From contig CANLEH010000003.1 in the NCBI GenBank assembly GCA_947489665.1, positions 1 to 64,000 on the forward strand: DNA of 64,000 nucleotides. The letters are read 5' to 3'. Positions 46,908 through 55,302 of this stretch are shown one piece after another; the first letter of the stretch is position 1; every line of letters begins with the position of its first letter. Source of the DNA: an uncultured Roseicyclus sp. Its GTDB lineage: Bacteria; Pseudomonadota; Alphaproteobacteria; Rhodobacterales; Rhodobacteraceae. The position numbers and the translations under genes were made by a program. The notes beneath the pieces were generated by a model. It did not search any database, was not told where the DNA came from, and worked only from the letters and a program-made list of their open reading frames with translations.

Positions 46908-47486
46908 ATGGACCCGCTATTTCTCTTTGTCTTTGCAGGTCTCTTCAGCCCCGGTCCAAACGTCATCATGCTGACGGCTTCGGGCGCGCGGTTCGGGTTT
47001 GTGCGCACCCTACCCCATGTCTTTGGGGTGGCCATGGGGGTTGGCATCATTGCCGGGCTCACAGGTCTTGGGATTGGTGCGATTTTGGCAAGCTACCCGG
47101 CGCTTGAAATGACCTTGAAGGTGGTCGCCGCCGCTTGGATCATCTGGATGGGTGTGACATTGTGGCGATCATCGGCGGCAGGGCAGCGCGATGCAGGCGA
47201 TCAACCCTGGGGCACGCTGAAAGCCGCCCTGTTCCAATGGGTCAATCCAAAGATCTGGGCCGTCGCAGTTGCCGCAGCATCCGGCTTTCCCGGCGGCTTG
47301 TCGCCGATGGGTGAGGCGCTGCGTCTGGGAGCCACGTTTTCGACCCTGAACTTGGGCGTTTGCCTGTTCTGGAGCTTTGCGGGATCCCTGCTTTCCCTTC
47401 TGCTGACGACTCCAAGGGCCTGGACAATCTTCGCACGCACCATGGCCGTTGGCCTGCTTGCATCGGCGCTGATGGTCTTCCTCTAA
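46908..47486 (+). CDS. LysE/RhtB-family exporter (second copy)
   Basis: A 192-residue membrane protein with about six helices, the opening FAGLFSPGPNVIMLTASGARFG and the mid-protein WVNPKIWAVAV typical of the family. It directly abuts cca. It differs clearly from the LysE protein at 16642-17283. Substrate not predictable. Confidence 0.87.
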   Translation: MDPLFLFVFAGLFSPGPNVIMLTASGARFGFVRTLPHVFGVAMGVGIIAGLTGLGIGAILASYPALEMTLKVVAAAWIIWMGVTLWRSSAAGQRDAGDQPWGTLKAALFQWVNPKIWAVAVAAASGFPGGLSPMGEALRLGATFSTLNLGVCLFWSFAGSLLSLLLTTPRAWTIFARTMAVGLLASALMVFL

Positions 47487-47524
47487 TCCCTGCGCTATAC
47501 AGCAAGGCTGACACGGGGTTTGTC

Positions 47525-49381
47525 ATGTTCCGCTTTTTCGAAAGGCTGGTCGATCCGTATACCGCGTATCCGGAAAGCGATCACCCGCCGCGCCGTCTTT
47601 GGCCGTTCCTGTGGGAGTATTCCCAGCCCTTCAAGGGGCTTTTCGCCGTCACTGCCGTGATGTCTGTCATCGTGGCCGCCGTTGAGATTGGATTGATCTG
47701 GTATCTGGGACGCGTGGTCGATCTTTTGACTGACGGGGAACCGGCGGAGGTTTTGTCCGAATATGGGACTGAACTTGCCTTTGCAGCCCTGTTCATCCTG
47801 CTTCTGCGGCCTGCCCTTCAGGCGTTTGGCACCGCGCTGTTGAACAACGGCATTCTTCCGCAATTCGGAGCGCTGGTGCGGTGGCGCGCCCACAAGCAAG
47901 TGCTGCGCCAATCGGTCGGCTTTTTCGAGAATGATTTTGCTGGCCGCATCGCCAACCGGATCATGCAAACACCCGGTAGCGCGGGGGACGCGATCTTTCA
48001 GATCTTCGATGCGATCACATTCTCACTCGCTTATCTTGTTGGGGCCGCGATCCTTCTGGCCGAGGCCGACCCGCGCCTTGCCATTCCGCTGGTCCTCTGG
48101 TTCGGCCTTTATGCCCTGCTGCTGCGCTGGACGATGGCGCGTGTTGGGCCCGCCTCCAAAGCCAGCGCCGATGCGCGGTCCATGACCACGGGTCGGGTCG
48201 TGGACAGCTACACCAACATCCACTCCGTCAAGCTGTTCGCGCATCACGACTCTGAGCTGTCCTATGCGAAAGATGCGATCGAGCAGACGCGCCAGACCTT
48301 CGGGCGCGAGATGCGGATCTTCACGACGATGGACGTGATGCTTGTCACGCTGAACGGCTTCCTGATCGTCGCCGTTGTGGGATGGGGCATCTGGTTGTGG
48401 AGCCTTGGGTCCGCGTCGGTCGGTGTGGTCGCGGCGGCTACGGCGCTGACCCTGCGCCTGAACGCGATGACCGGCTGGATTATGTGGGCCGTATCCACGT
48501 TCTTCCGCTCGCTCGGCGTGGTGGCGGAGGGGATGGAGACGATTACCGAGCCGATCCAACTGACCGATGCCCCGGACGCCAAGGCGCTTTGGACCACTGA
48601 GGGGCGGATCGTGATGGACGGCGTCTCGCATCACTATGGGCGTGAGGCGGGCGGGCTGGACAGTGTTTCGCTGACCATCAAGCCCGGCGAAAAGATCGGC
48701 CTTGTGGGCCGGTCGGGCGCGGGTAAATCGACGCTCGTGAAGCTTCTGTTGCGGTTCTACGATGCCGAACAGGGTCGTATTCTGATCGACGATCAGGACA
48801 TCACCCGCGTCACGCAAGATAGCCTGCGTGTGCAGATCGGCATGGTGCAACAAGACTCATCGCTGTTGCACCGCTCGGTCCGTGACAACATTCTTTACGG
48901 CCGGCCTGAGGCGACTGAAGCCGAGATGCTTGCCGCCGCCAAACGGGCCGAGGCGCACGACTTCATCCTTGACCTGGAAGATCCGCAGGGGCGCACTGGC
49001 TATGACGCCCATGTGGGGGAACGCGGCGTGAAACTGTCAGGTGGTCAACGACAGCGCGTCACCCTTGCCCGTGTCATCCTGAAAGACGCCCCGATCCTTG
49101 TTTTGGACGAGGCAACTTCCGCGCTCGACAGCGAAGTCGAGGCGCAAATTCAGGAAACACTCTATGGCGTGATGGAAGGCAAGACCGTCATCGCGATCGC
49201 CCACCGCCTTTCCACTATCGCCCGGATGGATCGGATTGTGGTTCTCGATGACGGTCGCATTGTCGAGGACGGAACCCATGACGCGCTTCTCGCGGCAAAC
49301 GGCCTATATGCGAACTTCTGGGCGCGCCAATCGGGCGGGTTCATCGGGATCGAGCCCGACACCGGGGAGGCGGCAGAATGA
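47525..49381 (+). CDS. ABC exporter, fused permease and ATPase (first of pair)
   Basis: A 618-residue half-transporter. The N-terminal part (about 30-330) has six transmembrane helices; the ATPase domain has Walker A GRSGAGKST, signature LSGGQRQR, Walker B VLDEATSALDSE with catalytic Glu, and H-loop AHRLST. The next gene encodes a similar protein with an ATGA overlap, so a heterodimer is likely. The cargo may be a lipid or peptide; MsbA-like relatives exist. Confidence 0.92.
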   Translation: MFRFFERLVDPYTAYPESDHPPRRLWPFLWEYSQPFKGLFAVTAVMSVIVAAVEIGLIWYLGRVVDLLTDGEPAEVLSEYGTELAFAALFILLLRPALQAFGTALLNNGILPQFGALVRWRAHKQVLRQSVGFFENDFAGRIANRIMQTPGSAGDAIFQIFDAITFSLAYLVGAAILLAEADPRLAIPLVLWFGLYALLLRWTMARVGPASKASADARSMTTGRVVDSYTNIHSVKLFAHHDSELSYAKDAIEQTRQTFGREMRIFTTMDVMLVTLNGFLIVAVVGWGIWLWSLGSASVGVVAAATALTLRLNAMTGWIMWAVSTFFRSLGVVAEGMETITEPIQLTDAPDAKALWTTEGRIVMDGVSHHYGREAGGLDSVSLTIKPGEKIGLVGRSGAGKSTLVKLLLRFYDAEQGRILIDDQDITRVTQDSLRVQIGMVQQDSSLLHRSVRDNILYGRPEATEAEMLAAAKRAEAHDFILDLEDPQGRTGYDAHVGERGVKLSGGQRQRVTLARVILKDAPILVLDEATSALDSEVEAQIQETLYGVMEGKTVIAIAHRLSTIARMDRIVVLDDGRIVEDGTHDALLAANGLYANFWARQSGGFIGIEPDTGEAAE

Positions 49382-51237
49382 ACCAGATCAAACGCGTCGG
49401 CATCTGGCTTGGCACTCTGATCGCGCCCTTTGAGCGCGCCGAAGGCCCCCCGCCGCAAACGCTCTGGGCTTTCATCAAATGGTGCTTGTCCGGGGCCTGG
49501 CCGGTCATTGTACTGGCCGCCGCCTTTTCGGGCATGGCGGGGCTGATGGAGGTCGTTTCGGCCTGGCTCCTGGGCGTAATGATCGACAGCACGACGGGCG
49601 AAAGCGTCGATTACCTTGCGCGAAATGCGCTTCTGATTGCAGGTTATATCGGCTTCTACCTGCTCGTCCGGCCGCTTTTTTTCGGGCTTTCGGCCGCCTT
49701 CACGGGCATCGTCCTACCACCAAACCTTGCACCGCTGATCCAGTCGCGGCTGCACCGCTGGACCCTTGGCCATGATGTGACGTTTTTCGACAATGATTTC
49801 GCCGGGCGCATCGCGCAGAAACAGGCGCAGTCGGCGTCCGCGCTGGTCAATGTCGTGCAGGAGGTTATCTCGGCCGCCGTTTATGCCGTGATCACCCTGA
49901 TCGGCACGCTTGGCCTTCTGCTGGCGATTGATTGGCGAATCGCTCTGCTGCTGTTTTTGTGGATGGGTGGTTACGCGGCTTTGATCAGCTGGTATCTGCC
50001 GCGCATCCGCATCCGCGCCAAGGCGCGTGCCGCCGCCCGCGCTAACGTGACAGGCCAGGTCGTTGATACGATCACGAACATCAAAACGGTCAAGCTTTTC
50101 GGTCATACCGATCACGAGGATACCGCTGCCATCGGCGCGATGTCGGGCTACCGCGATGCGGCGCTGCAATTTGGCTACCTCTCAACCGCGTTCCGTTTTG
50201 TTTTGATGGCCGTTGCAGGATTGCTGCCTGTGCTGCTTGTCATCGGGGCCGTTTTGCTGTGGCGAAACGGGACTGTGACACCGGGCGATATCGCGGCCAT
50301 CGGGGCGATTTCGATGCGGATATCGCAGATGACCGGTTGGGTGTCTTTCACCTTGATGGGCATCTATTCGAACATCGGAGAGCTTGAGGATGGCATGCGC
50401 ACCCTGACCCCTGCACATGGGCTGACCGACGCGCCAAACGCTGATGTCCTGCCGCGCCTGTCTGGTCGTGTCGAATTCGATGATGTCAGCTTCGCCTACG
50501 GCCAGCGCGCCGGTGGTGTGGACCGGATAAACCTTGTTGTTGAGCCTGGGCAAAAGCTTGGCGTGGTCGGGGCCTCCGGGGCCGGCAAATCAACCCTCGT
50601 GAACCTTCTGATGCGGCTCTACGATGCCGAACAGGGTCGTATCTTGATCGATGGGCAAGACATCGCCTTGGTGACGCAAGACAGCCTTCGCCAACAGATC
50701 GCTATGGTCACGCAGGAAACCGCGATGTTCAATCGCACAGCGCGGGACAATATCCTGTATGGCCGCCCGGGCGCGACAGAGGCGGACGTGATCGACGCCG
50801 CCAGGCGCGCTGAGGCGCACGAATTCATTCTCGAACTTGAGGACTTCAAAGGCCGCACAGGCTATGACGCCTTCCTGGGCGAGCGCGGCGTGAAACTGTC
50901 CGGCGGTCAACGCCAACGCATCGCGCTTGCCCGTGCCTTCCTGAAAGACGCGCCGGTTCTGGTGCTGGATGAGGCCACCAGCGCGCTGGACAGCGAAGTT
51001 GAGGCCGCCATCCAGAGCACCCTGACGCGCGTGATGGAGGGCAAGACAACCATCGCCATCGCCCACCGCCTTTCGACCCTATCGGCCATGGATCGCATCA
51101 TCGTCCTTGATCAGGGCCGCATCGTCGAAGATGGCACGCATGACGCGCTACTCGCGCAGGATGGCCTCTACGCCCGCTACTGGACCCGCCAATCGGGGGG
51201 ATTCATCGGCACTGACGACGTGGCTGCAGCGGAATGA
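49378..51237 (+). CDS. ABC exporter, fused permease and ATPase (second of pair)
   Basis: A 619-residue half-transporter closely related to its upstream neighbour. Walker A is GASGAGKST, followed by LSGGQRQR, Walker B LDEATSALDSE and H-loop AHRLST. Both ATPase sites look intact, unlike heterodimers with one dead site. Hydrophobic segments occupy residues about 35-320. A P-loop kinase gene follows six bases on. Confidence 0.92.
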   Translation: MNQIKRVGIWLGTLIAPFERAEGPPPQTLWAFIKWCLSGAWPVIVLAAAFSGMAGLMEVVSAWLLGVMIDSTTGESVDYLARNALLIAGYIGFYLLVRPLFFGLSAAFTGIVLPPNLAPLIQSRLHRWTLGHDVTFFDNDFAGRIAQKQAQSASALVNVVQEVISAAVYAVITLIGTLGLLLAIDWRIALLLFLWMGGYAALISWYLPRIRIRAKARAAARANVTGQVVDTITNIKTVKLFGHTDHEDTAAIGAMSGYRDAALQFGYLSTAFRFVLMAVAGLLPVLLVIGAVLLWRNGTVTPGDIAAIGAISMRISQMTGWVSFTLMGIYSNIGELEDGMRTLTPAHGLTDAPNADVLPRLSGRVEFDDVSFAYGQRAGGVDRINLVVEPGQKLGVVGASGAGKSTLVNLLMRLYDAEQGRILIDGQDIALVTQDSLRQQIAMVTQETAMFNRTARDNILYGRPGATEADVIDAARRAEAHEFILELEDFKGRTGYDAFLGERGVKLSGGQRQRIALARAFLKDAPVLVLDEATSALDSEVEAAIQSTLTRVMEGKTTIAIAHRLSTLSAMDRIIVLDQGRIVEDGTHDALLAQDGLYARYWTRQSGGFIGTDDVAAAE

Positions 51238-51243
51238 AGTGCC

Positions 51244-51750
51244 ATGAAACGCGTCATGATCATCGGCCAGCCCGGTAGCGGCAAATCCACCCTTGCCCGC
51301 CTGTTGGGCGAGAAGACCGGGCTGCCCGTCCACCACATGGACCAGATCCATTGGATGTCCGGCTGGAATGAGCGTCCCAAGCCTGAGAAGATCGCTCTGG
51401 CGATGGAGGTTCAGAACCGCGACGCGTGGATTTTTGAAGGCGGGCTGCGGCACACGAAAGACCATCGGCTTGCCCGCTGCGATACGCTGATCAACCTCGA
51501 TTTTCCCCTATGGCTCCGCGCCTGGCGCGTGGGCAAGCGTACCGTTCTTCACTTTGGGCGCACCCGGCCCGACCTCCCCGATGGCTGCCCGGAGAAAATC
51601 AGTTTCGAATTCTGGAAATGGATTTGGGACACGCGTGAGAAGAACCGCATCGCCAACCTCCGGTGGATGGAGGAAGCGGGCCCACATGTCACAGTCCATC
51701 ACTTCCGCACCCGGGCCCAGGTCCGTTGCTTTCTCGACCGTCAAGGATAA
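51244..51750 (+). CDS. P-loop nucleoside/adenylate kinase-like protein
   Basis: A 168-residue protein. Walker A is GQPGSGKSTLARLLG (residues 8-22), then HHMDQIHW and a KDHRLARCDTLINLDFP Walker B-like strand. The pattern matches small proteins annotated as FlaR/topology modulators or adenylate kinases. Substrate is unknown. It may be co-transcribed with the ABC pair (six-base gap). About 100 bases then precede the VOC gene, and no gene is seen in them. Confidence 0.8.
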   Translation: MKRVMIIGQPGSGKSTLARLLGEKTGLPVHHMDQIHWMSGWNERPKPEKIALAMEVQNRDAWIFEGGLRHTKDHRLARCDTLINLDFPLWLRAWRVGKRTVLHFGRTRPDLPDGCPEKISFEFWKWIWDTREKNRIANLRWMEEAGPHVTVHHFRTRAQVRCFLDRQG

Positions 51751-51850
51751 GGCACTAACCTGCCCATCTTTGTTTCATGAAAATGCAAATCCGACGCGTC
51801 CGCCCCGCGCGACGCTTGCCGTTTCGCGCGCTTTACCGCAATCCTGCCCC

Positions 51851-52273
51851 ATGGACCTTGAAACAATCTCTGCCGAGGATTTTGGCCGCGCCCTCACCGG
51901 TGTCGGCCTCAACCTGCTGACCCGCGATGTGCATGCGTTGGCAGCGTTTCTGACCGACACGTTCGGCCTGACCGCCCACCGCTTGTCCGACGATTTTGCC
52001 ATCATCCGGCACGGCGACGCGTTGATCCAGCTTCACGCTGATGGCACGTACCATTCCAACCCATTGCCGCAGCTTATCCCGGAAAACCCGCCCCGTGGCG
52101 GTGGAGCGCAACTCTACCTTTTTGGGATCGACCCGGACGTGGCAGTTGAGCGTGCCGAGGCCCATGGCCACCACGTGATCGAACCGCCCGCCGACAAGCC
52201 CCATGGGTTGCGTGAAGCCACGATCCTCTCGCCTGAGGGGTACGCCTTCTCGCCCGCGATCCCCCATGGCTGA
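51851..52273 (+). CDS. VOC (glyoxalase/bleomycin-resistance) family protein
   Basis: A 140-residue protein with the two beta-alpha-beta-beta-beta units of the VOC fold: GVGLNLLTRDVHALAAFLTDTFGLTAHRL, then QLYLFGIDPDVAVERAEAHGHHVIEPPADKPHGLREATILSPEGY. The metal ligands cannot be fixed with certainty. Its end overlaps the next gene by eight bases. Confidence 0.82.
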   Translation: MDLETISAEDFGRALTGVGLNLLTRDVHALAAFLTDTFGLTAHRLSDDFAIIRHGDALIQLHADGTYHSNPLPQLIPENPPRGGGAQLYLFGIDPDVAVERAEAHGHHVIEPPADKPHGLREATILSPEGYAFSPAIPHG

Positions 52274-53489
52274 GGTAACGATCCAGCGCCTTGGCCACCA
52301 TGGCGACGGCATTGCAGACGGGCCTGTCTACGTTGCCCGCGCTCTGCCGGGTGAGGTTGTGAGTGGTGAGATTGAAGGCGATCAGATCACTTCACCTTCT
52401 GTGATCACACCCTCGCCGGACCGCGTGAAAGCCCCTTGCCCGCACTACAAATCCTGCGGCGGGTGTAGCCTGATGCACGCCTCCGACGCCTTTGTGGCGC
52501 AGTTCAAGACAGATGTGATCACAAATGCACTGGCCGCCCATGACCTGCCAACGCCACTTCGCAAAATTGATACGTCACCGTCGCACACGCGCCGCCGCGC
52601 GACCCTTGCGGGAACCCGCACCAAGAAGGGGGCGCAGATCGGATTTCATGCCCGCAGATCAGACACGATCGTGCCAATCAGGGACTGTTCTCTGCTTCAC
52701 CCGAGGCTGCTTGAGACCCTTCCAACCCTCGAACAGATCACCCGCCTCGGCGCGTCCCGGTCTGCCACATTGGCCTTCGCACTGACCCTGACTGAGACCG
52801 GAGTCGATTGCCGTGTGACCGGCGGCAAACCCCTCGACGGCCCTCTACGCGCGGCCCTTCCGGCCCTTGCACGCCCCTTCATTCGCCTCACCTGGGAGGA
52901 TGAGCCAGTTTTTGTGGAGACACCGCCCGCACTCAGCATCGGGCCGGCGCGCGTGTCGCCGCCCCCCGGCGCCTTTCTGCAAGCCACACCGGAAGGCGAG
53001 GCCGCATTACAAGCCGCTGTTTCTGAGGCCGTGCAAGGCGCACGCCATATCGCTGACCTCTTCTGCGGGCTTGGCACGTTTGCCCTTCCGCTTGCGCAAA
53101 CGGCGCCTATCCATGCTGTTGAAAGCGAAACCGACCTTCTTGCGGCACTGACCCACGCGGCCAACCATTCGACCGGCCTCAAGCCCATCACAACCGAGGC
53201 GCGGGATCTGTTCCGTCGCCCGCTGCTGCCGGACGAACTCGCGAAATTCGACGCCATTGTCATCGATCCACCCCGCGCCGGCGCCGAGGCGCAGACGCAC
53301 GAGATCGCCAAAGCGCAGGTCCCCACAATCGCTGCTGTATCCTGCAACCCGGTGACCTTTGCGCGTGATGCCAAAATCCTCATCCAGGCCGGGTACAGCC
53401 TGCATTGGGTGCAACCGGTCGACCAATTCCGCTGGTCGCCGCATGTGGAGCTTGCGGCAAAGTTCACCCTGCCCCATATCCAGACCTGA
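52266..53489 (+). CDS. TrmA/RumA-type RNA (uracil-5) methyltransferase
   Basis: A 407-residue SAM-dependent enzyme. A TRAM-like N-terminus (RLGHHGDGIADGPVYVARALPGE) is followed by a 4Fe-4S motif (CPHYKSCGGC plus Cys in RDCSLLHP), motif I FCGLGTFALPLA, and the catalytic Cys in VSCNPVTFARD. Such enzymes methylate uracil in tRNA or 23S rRNA. The position is not resolved from sequence. It overlaps the VOC gene by eight bases. Confidence 0.9.
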   Translation: MAEVTIQRLGHHGDGIADGPVYVARALPGEVVSGEIEGDQITSPSVITPSPDRVKAPCPHYKSCGGCSLMHASDAFVAQFKTDVITNALAAHDLPTPLRKIDTSPSHTRRRATLAGTRTKKGAQIGFHARRSDTIVPIRDCSLLHPRLLETLPTLEQITRLGASRSATLAFALTLTETGVDCRVTGGKPLDGPLRAALPALARPFIRLTWEDEPVFVETPPALSIGPARVSPPPGAFLQATPEGEAALQAAVSEAVQGARHIADLFCGLGTFALPLAQTAPIHAVESETDLLAALTHAANHSTGLKPITTEARDLFRRPLLPDELAKFDAIVIDPPRAGAEAQTHEIAKAQVPTIAAVSCNPVTFARDAKILIQAGYSLHWVQPVDQFRWSPHVELAAKFTLPHIQT

Positions 53490-53510
53490 TTTCTTCAGGA
53501 GCAATTGTTG

Positions 53511-54323
53511 ATGTCCGAGCTGACCTTCCGCACCCGATTGGCTGACTTCATGGAAAGCGCACGGGTTCGCAACTTCATCATCGGTGTCATTATCTTCAAC
53601 GCGATCATCCTGGGGCTGGAAACGTCCGAGCCTGTGATGGCGCGGTACGGCGGTCTTATCTACGCGCTGGATCGGCTCTGTTTAGGGATATTCGTCGCTG
53701 AGCTTGCCCTGAAACTCTTTGCGCTTGGGCCGCGTTTCTTCCGGTCGGGCTGGAATATCTTCGATTTCCTGATTGTCGGTATCGCGCTGATGCCGTCGGC
53801 CCAGGGACTGAGCGTTTTGCGTGCCTTGCGGATCCTGCGTGTGTTGCGCGTAATCTCGGTCGTGCCGTCCCTACGCCGGGTGGTTGAGGGGTTGTTGACC
53901 GCTCTGCCCGGTATGGGATCGGTCTTCTTGCTGATGTCGATCATCTTCTACATTGGCGCGGTCATGGCCACGAAGCTTTTTGGCGGCGATTGCCCGGCTT
54001 GTACCCCGGAACAGGCCGCAAATTTCGACGCTTGGTTCGGGACACTTGGCCGGTCGCTTTATTCGCTGTTCCAGATCATGACGCTGGAATCCTGGTCCAT
54101 GGGCATCGTTCGCCCGGTGCAGGAGGTTTATTCCTATGCGTGGATGTTCTTCGTGCCCTTCATCCTCATCACGACATTTGCGGTCGTGAACCTTGTCGTG
54201 GGTCTTGTCGTGAACTCCATGCAAGACGCCCACGCGGAAGAGGCCAATGCAGCAACGGATGCCTACCGCGACGAGGTTTTGGAACGCCTCAAATCCATTG
54301 AAGAGCGGCTGGACAAGCGTTGA
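53511..54323 (+). CDS. Bacterial voltage-gated sodium channel (NavAb/NavSp type)
   Basis: A 270-residue six-helix channel subunit, forming a tetramer. S4 holds four Arg at three-residue steps (104, 107, 110, 113: LRALRILRVLRV). The filter is TLESWSM (191-197), identical to NavAb and NavMs, and the S6 that follows matches them. The C-terminus (about 236-270) is a coiled coil. Between S5 and the pore helix lies an extra stretch with Cys161 and Cys164 (DCPACTPEQA), longer than I recall from NavAb/NavSp. ATG 53511 has AGGAG nine bases upstream. Confidence 0.93.
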   Translation: MSELTFRTRLADFMESARVRNFIIGVIIFNAIILGLETSEPVMARYGGLIYALDRLCLGIFVAELALKLFALGPRFFRSGWNIFDFLIVGIALMPSAQGLSVLRALRILRVLRVISVVPSLRRVVEGLLTALPGMGSVFLLMSIIFYIGAVMATKLFGGDCPACTPEQAANFDAWFGTLGRSLYSLFQIMTLESWSMGIVRPVQEVYSYAWMFFVPFILITTFAVVNLVVGLVVNSMQDAHAEEANAATDAYRDEVLERLKSIEERLDKR

Positions 54324-54934
54324 TAGATGCTGCGCGATATGCCGATCAGGGCAGCGTCATCAACGCGCCCGATGGGGCATGTCTGTTCCAGCCCGGCGAT
54401 CAAAGCAGCGCCTTTCTGATCGTTACAAAGGGGCATGTTCGGGTCGAACAGACCAACGCGGAAGGCCGCACCATGGTCCTTTATCGCGTGCATGAGGGCG
54501 AAAGCTGCGTGATGACAACCTCCTGCGTTCTGGGGGCGCGGCCATACAGTGGCTATGGCTATGCCGAAGGCGCGGTCGAAGCGCTGGCCATTGGGGCCGA
54601 GCGCTTCAAGCGCCTGCTAGCCGAGGATGGCGCATTCCGCGATCTGGTGTTCGAGGGCTTCACGCAGCGTCTTGTGGAACTGACCAACGTGATTGATGCG
54701 CTCTTGCTGCACCGGACGGATCTGCGCCTTGCCGCCTGGCTGGCGAACCGTGGGGCTGGATCGTGCGAAATGACCCAGCAGGACATCGCACAGGAAATCG
54801 GCACCGCGCGCGAGGTCGTGTCGCGCACGCTCAAATCTTTCGAGCGTGAAGGGTGGCTGGTGCTTGGACGTGGTCGGTTAGAGATCACAAATCCTACCGC
54901 TCTGGCGATGCATTCGAAATCGCAGGCAACGTGA
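54320..54934 (+). CDS. Crp/Fnr-family regulator (TTG start)
   Basis: A 204-residue regulator: N-terminal cyclic-nucleotide-binding-like barrel (about 20-115) and HTH (about 150-190; TQQDIAQEIGTAREVVSRTLK). The recognition helix has E-x2-SR, as in FNR. The N-terminus lacks the Cys needed for an FNR iron-sulfur cluster. No in-frame ATG exists before residue about 51, so TTG 54320 is taken; it overlaps the channel stop as TTGA. It is coupled to the channel gene. Confidence 0.85.
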   Translation: MIDAARYADQGSVINAPDGACLFQPGDQSSAFLIVTKGHVRVEQTNAEGRTMVLYRVHEGESCVMTTSCVLGARPYSGYGYAEGAVEALAIGAERFKRLLAEDGAFRDLVFEGFTQRLVELTNVIDALLLHRTDLRLAAWLANRGAGSCEMTQQDIAQEIGTAREVVSRTLKSFEREGWLVLGRGRLEITNPTALAMHSKSQAT

Positions 54935-55000
54935 CTCTGTCACCGACATGGGCATGCTGACGTGGCAAAATGGGGCATCTTTCACACAAGGAGTGACCCC

Positions 55001-55195
55001 ATGACCATCACCCGCAACCTCGCGACCTGGGACCGTGCCGCGCGCTTCATCGTCGGCGCTCTACTTATCGTTCTTGCCATCACGGGCACGATCGGACTTT
55101 GGGGCTATGTCGGCGCCATCTTCGTTGCCACGGCCTTCATGAACTTTTGCCCGATCTATCGGGTGTTCGGCCTGAAGACCTGCACCGATTGCTAA
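55001..55195 (+). CDS. DUF2892 small membrane protein
   Basis: A 64-residue protein with two hydrophobic segments (about 13-33 and 35-52), the DUF2892 pattern WDRAARFIVGALL and NFCPIYRVFGLKTC at the end. Related domains are attached to rhodanese proteins and linked to sulfur handling. AAGGAG before ATG is strong. It lies 66 bases after the Crp/Fnr gene and may be its target. Copy B of the repeat follows the stop. Confidence 0.85.
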   Translation: MTITRNLATWDRAARFIVGALLIVLAITGTIGLWGYVGAIFVATAFMNFCPIYRVFGLKTCTDC

Positions 55196-55196
55196 G

Positions 55197-55292
55197 GCAC
55201 TTTGCGATTTCCCTGAGGCAAACCTATCGCGCTCCGCGTTCGCGCCATCGGCGCGAGGCAGCGGGTTGCGATTCAACTTGAACGCAAAGTGT
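55197..55292. repeat. Palindromic repeat element, copy B
   Basis: A 96 bp element, inverted relative to copy A at 33293-33390. Terminal repeats GCACTTTGCG (55197-55206) and CGCAAAGTGT (55283-55292) differ by one base; the central CGCGCC-GAT-GGCGCG hairpin is intact. It fills the junction between the convergent DUF2892 gene and dxs, one base past the first stop and ten before the second. Confidence 0.85.
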
Positions 55293-55302
55293 TCAAGAAG
55301 CC

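Noticed and set aside
54935-55000. FNR box controlling the DUF2892 gene
   Set aside because: No TTGAT-N4-ATCAA-like sequence is visible in the 66 bases despite the adjacent FNR-like regulator.
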